Below the pieces are notes generated by a model. That model did no database searches, was not told where the DNA came from, and saw only the letters and a program-made list of their open reading frames with translations. From assembly GCA_006226775.1 (NCBI GenBank), contig SBGD01000083.1:21586-85585 (forward strand): 64,000 nt of DNA. The letters run 5' to 3'. The stretch comes from Paracoccaceae bacterium. Its GTDB lineage: Bacteria > Pseudomonadota > Alphaproteobacteria > Rhodobacterales > Rhodobacteraceae. The position numbers were made by a program, and so were the translations under genes. This document shows positions 57,898 through 64,000 of the stretch, one piece after another. The first letter of the stretch is position 1; the number at the start of each line of letters is the position of its first letter.

Positions 57898-58173
57898 ATG
57901 CAGTCGATCCGGTTCGCCCTCTGCCTTGCCCTTCTGGGCTGCACCCAGTTTCCGCAACTGGACGGCAGCGAAGGCCCCGAGGTCGAGGGGGCCGCCTATC
58001 CGCGGCTGCTGTCGGTCGAGGAATTGCGGGCAATCCCCGAGAGCACCACCTCGGTCGAGGTGCAGACCGCGCTGCTGGGCCGGTTGCGCGGGTTGCAAGC
58101 GCGGGTGGCGCGGCTGCGCGGGCCGGTGATCGACCGCGCGACGCGGGCCCGGATGACGCGCGGGGTGCGCTGA
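57898..58173 (+). CDS. Small lipoprotein, hypothetical
   Basis: Lipobox-like LALLGC; 91 aa. Confidence 0.6.
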   Translation: MQSIRFALCLALLGCTQFPQLDGSEGPEVEGAAYPRLLSVEELRAIPESTTSVEVQTALLGRLRGLQARVARLRGPVIDRATRARMTRGVR

Positions 58174-58213
58174 ACCGGGGCCTGGGGCGGAAACCGGGCC
58201 TTGTGGTCCCGAC

Positions 58214-58280
58214 GCGCCCCGGGCCTGACCCGGGGCCTCACCCTTCGCGGGCCAGGAGGCCCCGGATCGGGTCCGGGGCG
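58214..58280. repeat. REP-like inverted repeat
   Basis: CGCCCCGGGCCTGACCCGGGGCCTC ... AGGCCCCGGATCGGGTCCGGGGCG. Confidence 0.8.
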
Positions 58281-58421
58281 CGGGGCGCCCGGCGGCACGG
58301 GTGTCCGGCCTCTGCTGGCGCGTGGCTTCTTTGCCGCGGGCCTGCGCTTGGGGCGTTGCGTACCGGGCGAACTGGCGATACATCGCGCTTCAATTCACAT
58401 CCCTGCCGGAGGACACCCCCC

Positions 58422-59708
58422 ATGACCACACCTTTGCGCCTCGGCATCGCGGGGCTCGGCACGGTCGGTGCCGGCACGGTCAAGATCGTCCGCCAGAAGG
58501 CGCATCTTCTGGCGGTGCGCGCCGGGCGCCCGGTCGAGATCAGCGCCGTCTCGGCGCGCAACCGCGACAAGGACCGCGGCGTCCCGCTGACCTCCTACGC
58601 CTGGGAAGACGATCCGGTGACCCTGGCCACCCGCGACGACGTCGATGTCTTCGTCGAACTGATGGGCGGCTCGGACGGGCCGGCCAAGGCGGCCACCGAG
58701 GCCGCGCTGAAGGCCGGCAAGGACGTGGTCACCGCCAACAAGGCGATGCTGGCGGTGCATGGCCAGGACCTCGCCCTGCTGGCCGAGGCCAACGGCCGGG
58801 TGCTGCGCTTCGAGGGCGCCGTCGCCGGCGGCATTCCGATCGTCAAGGCGCTCACCGAAAGCCTGGCCGGCAACGAGGTGACGCGGATCCTCGGCGTGAT
58901 GAACGGCACCTGCAACTACATCCTGACCCGGATGGAAAGCGCCGGCCTGCCCTATGACACGGTCTTCGAGGAGGCCAACCAGCTGGGCTATCTCGAGGCC
59001 GACCCCGAGCTTGACGTCGGCGGCATCGACGCCGGGCACAAGCTGGCGATCCTGGCGGCCATCGCCTTCGGCACCCAGGTCCATTTCGCCGGGGTCGAGC
59101 TTGAGGGCATCGGCAAGATCGTGATCGAGGACATCCGCGCCGCCGCCGACATGGGCTATCGCATCAAGCTCTTGGGCGTCGCCCAGATGACCGGCCGCGG
59201 GCTGGAGCAGCGCATGTCGCCCTGCCTGGTGCCCGCCACCTCGCCCCTGGGCCAGCTCGAGGGCGGCACCAACATGGTGGTGGTGGAAGGCGACAGCGTT
59301 GAGCAGATCGTGCTGCGCGGTCCCGGCGCGGGCGAAGGCCCGACCGCCAGCGCGGTGATGGGCGACGTGATGGACATTGCCCGCGGCCTGCGGGTCTCGA
59401 CCTTCGGCCAGCCCGCCGCGACGCTGACCGCAGCACAGGCGGCGCAGAGCGCCACGCCCGCCTCCTACTACCTGCGCATGAACCTCAAGGACCGGCCCGG
59501 CGCGCTGGCCAAGGTGGCCACGGTGCTGGGCGAATCGGGCATTTCGATCAACCGGATGCGGCAATACGGCCATGCCAACGAAAGCGCCCCGGTGCTGATC
59601 GTCACCCACAAGACCCAGCGCAGCGCGCTGAACGAGGCGCTCACGGCCATGGGGCGCACCGGCGTGGTACTGGGCGATCCGGTGGCGCTGAGGATCGAGA
59701 ACCTCTGA
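58422..59708 (+). CDS. hom: Homoserine dehydrogenase
   Basis: LGIAGLGTVGAGTVKIV; VTANKAMLAVHG; GVMNGTCNYILTRM; C-terminal ACT domain. Confidence 0.96.
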   Translation: MTTPLRLGIAGLGTVGAGTVKIVRQKAHLLAVRAGRPVEISAVSARNRDKDRGVPLTSYAWEDDPVTLATRDDVDVFVELMGGSDGPAKAATEAALKAGKDVVTANKAMLAVHGQDLALLAEANGRVLRFEGAVAGGIPIVKALTESLAGNEVTRILGVMNGTCNYILTRMESAGLPYDTVFEEANQLGYLEADPELDVGGIDAGHKLAILAAIAFGTQVHFAGVELEGIGKIVIEDIRAAADMGYRIKLLGVAQMTGRGLEQRMSPCLVPATSPLGQLEGGTNMVVVEGDSVEQIVLRGPGAGEGPTASAVMGDVMDIARGLRVSTFGQPAATLTAAQAAQSATPASYYLRMNLKDRPGALAKVATVLGESGISINRMRQYGHANESAPVLIVTHKTQRSALNEALTAMGRTGVVLGDPVALRIENL

Positions 59709-59750
59709 GCGGGCGGCGGGGCGACGCGCCCCGCGCCCCCTGTGTGCGGC

Positions 59751-60476
59751 TCAGCCCGTGCTTCTGATCTCGGCCTGGATGGTGTCGATGCAGGAGAACA
59801 CCACCTGCCGCCCCTCGAACCGCGCGATCCGCTCCTTCTCGAGCTTGCGGATGGTGCGCGAGATGGTCTCCGGCCCGGTGCCGATCAGCGCCGCCAGGTC
59901 CTTGCGGGCGATGGGAATTTCCAGCACATGGCCCTTGTCGATCTCGAAATGCCCGTAGTGCTTGTAAAGCGTCAGCAGCGCATGCAGCAGCCGCGAGCGG
60001 ATGCCGCGATTGAGCGCGGTGACGTAATCGTCCTCGGTCATTTCCATGTCGCGCAGGCTGCGCAGCAAAAACAGATCGCCGAGCCGTGAATTGCCGTCCA
60101 GCAGGTCGCGGATCACCGCCCGGCTGAGATAGCAGACCCGGGTAGGCTTGAGCGCCTCGGCGGAATTGCGATAGGGCTTTCGGGCCAGCAACTCCTGGTA
60201 GCCCAGCGCCTTGCCGGTATGGCTGAGACGCACCAGCGCCATTTCGCCATCCGGGTCGAGCCGGCGTTCGCCGACCAGCCCGTCGCGAATCCAGTACATG
60301 CCGTCACAGGCATCGCCCTGGTGAAAGATCACCTCGCCCGGCTCGAACAGACGGTCGCGCTTGGCGGCGGTCACCGTCTCCAGCTCGTCGTCGCTCAGGA
60401 CGCACCACTCGCCCTCAAGGTGAATCGGGCATTGCTTGCAGCTCAGGGTTGGTATAGGCCGGCCGGCTCTGGTCAT
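59751..60476 (-). CDS. Crp/Fnr-family regulator, possible Fe-S (Fnr-type) sensor
   Basis: N-terminal CKQCPIHLEGEWC plus internal PTRVCYLSRAVI; HTH RKDLAALIGTGPETISRTIRKLEKERIA. Confidence 0.85.
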   Translation of the reverse strand: MTRAGRPIPTLSCKQCPIHLEGEWCVLSDDELETVTAAKRDRLFEPGEVIFHQGDACDGMYWIRDGLVGERRLDPDGEMALVRLSHTGKALGYQELLARKPYRNSAEALKPTRVCYLSRAVIRDLLDGNSRLGDLFLLRSLRDMEMTEDDYVTALNRGIRSRLLHALLTLYKHYGHFEIDKGHVLEIPIARKDLAALIGTGPETISRTIRKLEKERIARFEGRQVVFSCIDTIQAEIRSTG

Positions 60477-60608
60477 GTTTCCAGCACTCCATCGGTTGAT
60501 GTTTCGCGGAATGTCCCGCGACCCGGTCGCTTGACCAATATCAACGACGCGCCTTCGAGCCTAGCCCAAGCTTTGACGAGGGGAAAGCGCCATGACAGGG
60601 GCGTCGGC

Positions 60609-60809
60609 TTGGAAGACACTGAAACTGCAATCCTTGCTGCGGCAAATCGAATGCTTCACCGCTTCGATGACGATGCGCTGCGCCAGGTCGATCGTCGCAT
60701 CAAGGAGCTTCAGGATCAAGGCGAGATCGACGTCGCGGCCTTCTGGTGCGCGGTCCGGTCGGTGCTTGTCCGGCGGCATTTCGGCAATTGCGGCGGTCGG
60801 CGGAAATAA
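60609..60809 (+). CDS. Possible small protein (about 66 aa, TTG start)
   Basis: (L)EDTETAILAAANRMLHRFDDDALRQVDRRIKELQDQGEIDVAAFWCAVRSVLVRRHF; AGGGG 8 nt upstream; terminator just downstream. Confidence 0.4.
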   Translation: MEDTETAILAAANRMLHRFDDDALRQVDRRIKELQDQGEIDVAAFWCAVRSVLVRRHFGNCGGRRK

Positions 60810-60840
60810 TCTCATGGCCGGCGCAAATTCGTCGTTTTTT

Positions 60841-60861
60841 CCGCGCTCGGCGCGGTTTTTT
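60841..60861 (+). terminator. Rho-independent terminator
   Basis: CCGCGC-TCG-GCGCGG followed by TTTTTT. Confidence 0.7.
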
Positions 60862-61108
60862 ACATTTTCCGCGCCAGTGCCGGGCCTGCGCATCGCCGCC
60901 GCGCCGGGCGAATCGCGCTGCCCGAATCGCCCCGGTGCCGGAAGGATCGGGTGGCGCGGGACTGCCACAACCGCGCGGCCGGTCGAAAGCCGCACCCCCG
61001 CCGGGGAGGCGCGGCAGGGCCCGCTCCTGTCATGCGCAAACAGCTTGCGGCCCCTTCCCGGCACGCTGTACTCATGGGCCAATTCTGCTTTGACAAAGGA
61101 ACCCAGCC

Positions 61109-62071
61109 ATGGCCCCCAAGGATTTCAATGACCGCATGCTCTCATTGGGCCTGGCCCGGGTGGCCGAACAGGCCGCCATCGCCAGCGCGAAACTGGTCGG
61201 ACGCGGCGACGAGAAGGCCGCCGACCAGGCCGCCGTCAACGCCATGCGCGACCAGCTGAACCAGCTCGACATCAAGGGCACCGTGGTGATCGGCGAAGGC
61301 GAGCGTGACGAGGCGCCGATGCTCTTCATCGGCGAAGAGGTGGGCACCGGCAATGGCCCCGAGGTCGACATCGCGCTCGACCCGCTGGAAGGCACGACGC
61401 TCACCGCCAAGGACATGCCCAATGCGCTGACCGTGATCGCCATGGGGCCGCGCGGCTCGATGCTGCATGCGCCGGATGTCTACATGGATAAGCTGGCGAT
61501 CGGGCCGGGCTTCAAGACCGGCGTGGTGACCCTGTCGATGTCGCCCTCCGAGCGGGTCTCGGCGCTGGCCTCGGCCAAGGGCTGTTCCACCGAGGACATC
61601 ACCGTCTGCGTGCTGGAGCGTCCGCGCCACGAGGAGATGATCGCCGAGTTGCGCGCCACCGGCGCCGCGATCCGGCTGATCACCGATGGCGACGTCGCCG
61701 GCGTGATGCATTGCGCCGAGCCCGAGGTCACCGGCATCGACATGTACATGGGCTCGGGCGGCGCGCCCGAGGGCGTGCTGGCCGCCGCCGCGCTGAAATG
61801 CATGGGCGGGCAGATCTTCGGCAAGTTGCTGTTTCGCAACGACGACGAGCGGGGCCGCGCCGCCAAGGCCGGGATCACCAATTTCGACCGGGTCTATACC
61901 CGCGACGACATGGTCACCGACAACGTGATCTTTGCCGCCACCGGCGTCACCGGCGGCTCGCTGCTGCCGGGGCTCAAGCGCGAACCGGGCTGGACCACCG
62001 CCGAAACCCTGCTGATGCGCTCCAAGACCGGCTCGGTCCGGCGCATGACCTATCGCAACCCGACGCCATGA
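61109..62071 (+). CDS. glpX: Class II fructose-1,6-bisphosphatase (GlpX)
   Basis: VIGEGERDEAPMLFIGEEVG; DIALDPLEGTTLTAKDMPNALTVIAMG. Confidence 0.95.
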   Translation: MAPKDFNDRMLSLGLARVAEQAAIASAKLVGRGDEKAADQAAVNAMRDQLNQLDIKGTVVIGEGERDEAPMLFIGEEVGTGNGPEVDIALDPLEGTTLTAKDMPNALTVIAMGPRGSMLHAPDVYMDKLAIGPGFKTGVVTLSMSPSERVSALASAKGCSTEDITVCVLERPRHEEMIAELRATGAAIRLITDGDVAGVMHCAEPEVTGIDMYMGSGGAPEGVLAAAALKCMGGQIFGKLLFRNDDERGRAAKAGITNFDRVYTRDDMVTDNVIFAATGVTGGSLLPGLKREPGWTTAETLLMRSKTGSVRRMTYRNPTP

Positions 62072-62253
62072 GCGGCGCCACGGCGCTGATCCTGCTCGAT
62101 GTCCAGCCCGGGTTTCGCGATCCGCTCCGGGATGAGCGCAACGCGGCCGGGGCGCGGGCCGGCTGGCCGATCCGCATGGCCGCCGTATCGCAGCTGCGCG
62201 GCGCATGCATCGCCGCGCGCGCGGTCGCGGACCGCCTGGAGAGGCCGCGATGA
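62068..62253 (+). pseudogene. Possible truncated isochorismatase/cysteine-hydrolase remnant
   Basis: MSGATALILLDVQPGFRDPLRDERN resembles an isochorismatase-like N-terminus, then loses similarity; overlaps glpX and recJ as ATGA at both ends. Confidence 0.4.
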
Positions 62254-63998
62254 GCGCCTTTCTCGGCGTCGCCTCCTCGCTGACCGGGCGCCGCTGGATC
62301 GGTCCGGGGATCGAGATGCAGCGCCAGGCGGATCTGCTGGAACAGGCCACCGCCCTGCCCCGCGCGCTGGCGCTGGTGCTGGCGCGGCGCGGCGTGGCGG
62401 CGAACGAGGCCGAGGGCTTCCTTGCGCCGAAGCTGCGCGACCTGCTGCCCGACCCGCGCGAGATGCGCGACATGGAACAGGCGGCGGCGCGGCTGCTGTC
62501 GGCGGTCAAGCGCCGCGAGCGGATCGCGATCTTTGCCGATTACGATGTCGACGGCGGATCCTCTGCCGCGCTGCTGATCGCCTGGCTGCGGCATTTCGGG
62601 CGACAGGCGACGCTCTATGTCCCCGACCGGATCGACGAAGGCTACGGCCCCAACGAGCCCGCCATGGAGGCGCTGGCGCGCGATCACGACCTGATCCTCT
62701 GCGTCGATTGCGGCACGCTCTCGCACGGGCCGATCGCGGCGGCGAAAGCGGCGGACGTGGTGGTGCTGGATCACCACCTCGGCGGTGAGACCCTGCCCGA
62801 GGCCCTGGCCGTGGTGAACCCCAACCGGCAGGACGAGGATGGCGCGCTGGGCCATCTCTGCGCCGCGGGCGTGGTGTTTCTCTGCCTCGTCGAGGCCGGG
62901 CGGCAGATCCGCACTGCGGGCGAAAAAGGCCCCGACCTCATGGCCCTGCTCGACCTCGTGGCGCTGGCCACGGTGGCCGATGTGGCGCCCCTGACCGGCG
63001 TCAACCGGGCGCTGGTGCGCCAGGGGCTGAAGATCATGGCCGAACGCCAGCGCCCCGGCCTGGTGGCGCTGGCCGATGTCGCGCGGCTCGACAGCGCCCC
63101 CGCGGCCTATCACCTGGGCTATGTCCTCGGCCCGCGGGTCAATGCCGGCGGGCGGATCGGCAAGGCCGACCTCGGCGCGCGGCTATTGTCCACCGACAAC
63201 CCTGCCGAGGCGCAGTCCATCGCCGAGCGGCTGGAGGAGCTCAACGCCGAACGCCGCGAGATCGAGGCCGCCGTGCGCGCCGCCGCCCTGGCGCAAGCCG
63301 AGGACCGCGGGCTGGAGGCGCCGCTGGTCTGGGCCGCGGGCGAAGGCTGGCATCCCGGCGTGGTCGGCATCGTCGCCTCGCGGCTGAAGGAATTGACCAA
63401 CCGCCCCGCCGTGGTGATCGGGTTCGACGGCGACGAGGGCAAGGGCTCGGGCCGCTCGGTCGCGGGGGTGGACCTTGGCGTCTCGATCCAGAAGCTGGCC
63501 GCCGAGGGTCTTCTGACCAAGGGCGGCGGGCACCGCATGGCCGCGGGCCTCAGCCTGACCCGCGAGATGCTGGAGCCCGCCATGGCGCGGCTCTCGGAGC
63601 TTCTGGCCCGCCAGGGCGCAGGCGACGCCGGCCCCGCCGACCTGCGCCTCGACGGCGCGCTGATGCCCGGCGCGGCCACCCCCGACCTCGTGACCCGGCT
63701 GGAGGAGGCCGGCCCCTACGGCGCCTCCGCCCCCGCGCCGCGCTTCGCCTTTCCCGACATGGCGATCCGTTTCGCCAAGCGCGCGGGCGAGAGCCATCTG
63801 CGGATCAGCTTTTCCGACGGCATCGTGCCGCCCATCGACGCCATCGCCTTCGGCGCCTTCGACGGGCCGCTGGGGACGGCGCTGGAAAACCACGGCGGCG
63901 CGCGCTTCCACCTGGCCGGCAAGCTCGACATCAACACCTGGGGCGGGCGCCAGAAGGTGCAGCTTCGCCTCGACGACGCCGCCCGCGCAGGGGAATGA
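62250..63998 (+). CDS. recJ: Single-stranded-DNA-specific exonuclease RecJ
   Basis: IAIFADYDVDGGSSAALL; VVLDHHLGGE; GVVGIVASRLKELTNRPAVVI; KGGGHRMAAGLS. Confidence 0.95.
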   Translation: MSAFLGVASSLTGRRWIGPGIEMQRQADLLEQATALPRALALVLARRGVAANEAEGFLAPKLRDLLPDPREMRDMEQAAARLLSAVKRRERIAIFADYDVDGGSSAALLIAWLRHFGRQATLYVPDRIDEGYGPNEPAMEALARDHDLILCVDCGTLSHGPIAAAKAADVVVLDHHLGGETLPEALAVVNPNRQDEDGALGHLCAAGVVFLCLVEAGRQIRTAGEKGPDLMALLDLVALATVADVAPLTGVNRALVRQGLKIMAERQRPGLVALADVARLDSAPAAYHLGYVLGPRVNAGGRIGKADLGARLLSTDNPAEAQSIAERLEELNAERREIEAAVRAAALAQAEDRGLEAPLVWAAGEGWHPGVVGIVASRLKELTNRPAVVIGFDGDEGKGSGRSVAGVDLGVSIQKLAAEGLLTKGGGHRMAAGLSLTREMLEPAMARLSELLARQGAGDAGPADLRLDGALMPGAATPDLVTRLEEAGPYGASAPAPRFAFPDMAIRFAKRAGESHLRISFSDGIVPPIDAIAFGAFDGPLGTALENHGGARFHLAGKLDINTWGGRQKVQLRLDDAARAGE

Positions 63999-64000
63999 GC

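Noticed and set aside
1-64000. tRNA or rRNA genes
   Set aside because: No tRNA-like cloverleaf with GTTCRANNC arm or rRNA signature was seen in the intergenic regions; a tRNAscan run would be decisive.

Overview
High-GC alphaproteobacterial chromosome segment, probably Rhodobacteraceae judging from gene content and order. Most of it is housekeeping: hpt, galM, thrS, metR-like/metF, aceE-aceF-lpd, parE, rpmB, meaB, hrpB, hom, an Fnr-type regulator, glpX, recJ. Four things stand out. (1) About 29.5-45.5 kb holds a dense cluster of exported or lipidated hydrolases: a CHAT protease, a large helical-repeat protein, a trypsin, two paralogous caspase/metacaspase proteins, a patatin-like lipoprotein, a PDZ (HtrA-like) protease in an apparent operon with a two-component system, and a small exported partner protein. 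It looks like an envelope-located proteolytic system and is my main candidate for something undescribed. (2) About 17.0-19.6 kb is a bufferin-type operon (DUF2282 peptide, DUF692/MNIO, DUF2063, DoxX). About 15 kb away is a decayed HMA/CueR-like copper locus whose regulator is broken by a 14-bp tandem duplication. (3) Five copies of a double-palindrome element, CCGATC(C/T)GTCAAC(G/A)GATCGG-NN-C(C/T)GATCCATC(A/G)ATGGATC(A/G)G, all have the same orientation and sit 83-100 nt upstream of + strand genes (closest copy), with paired arm substitutions. (4) An AT-rich SieB-like superinfection-exclusion gene abuts parE. REP-like hairpins, a phd-doc module, terminators and a few small ORFs are also noted. 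All family calls come from reading the sequence by eye; no database search was run.
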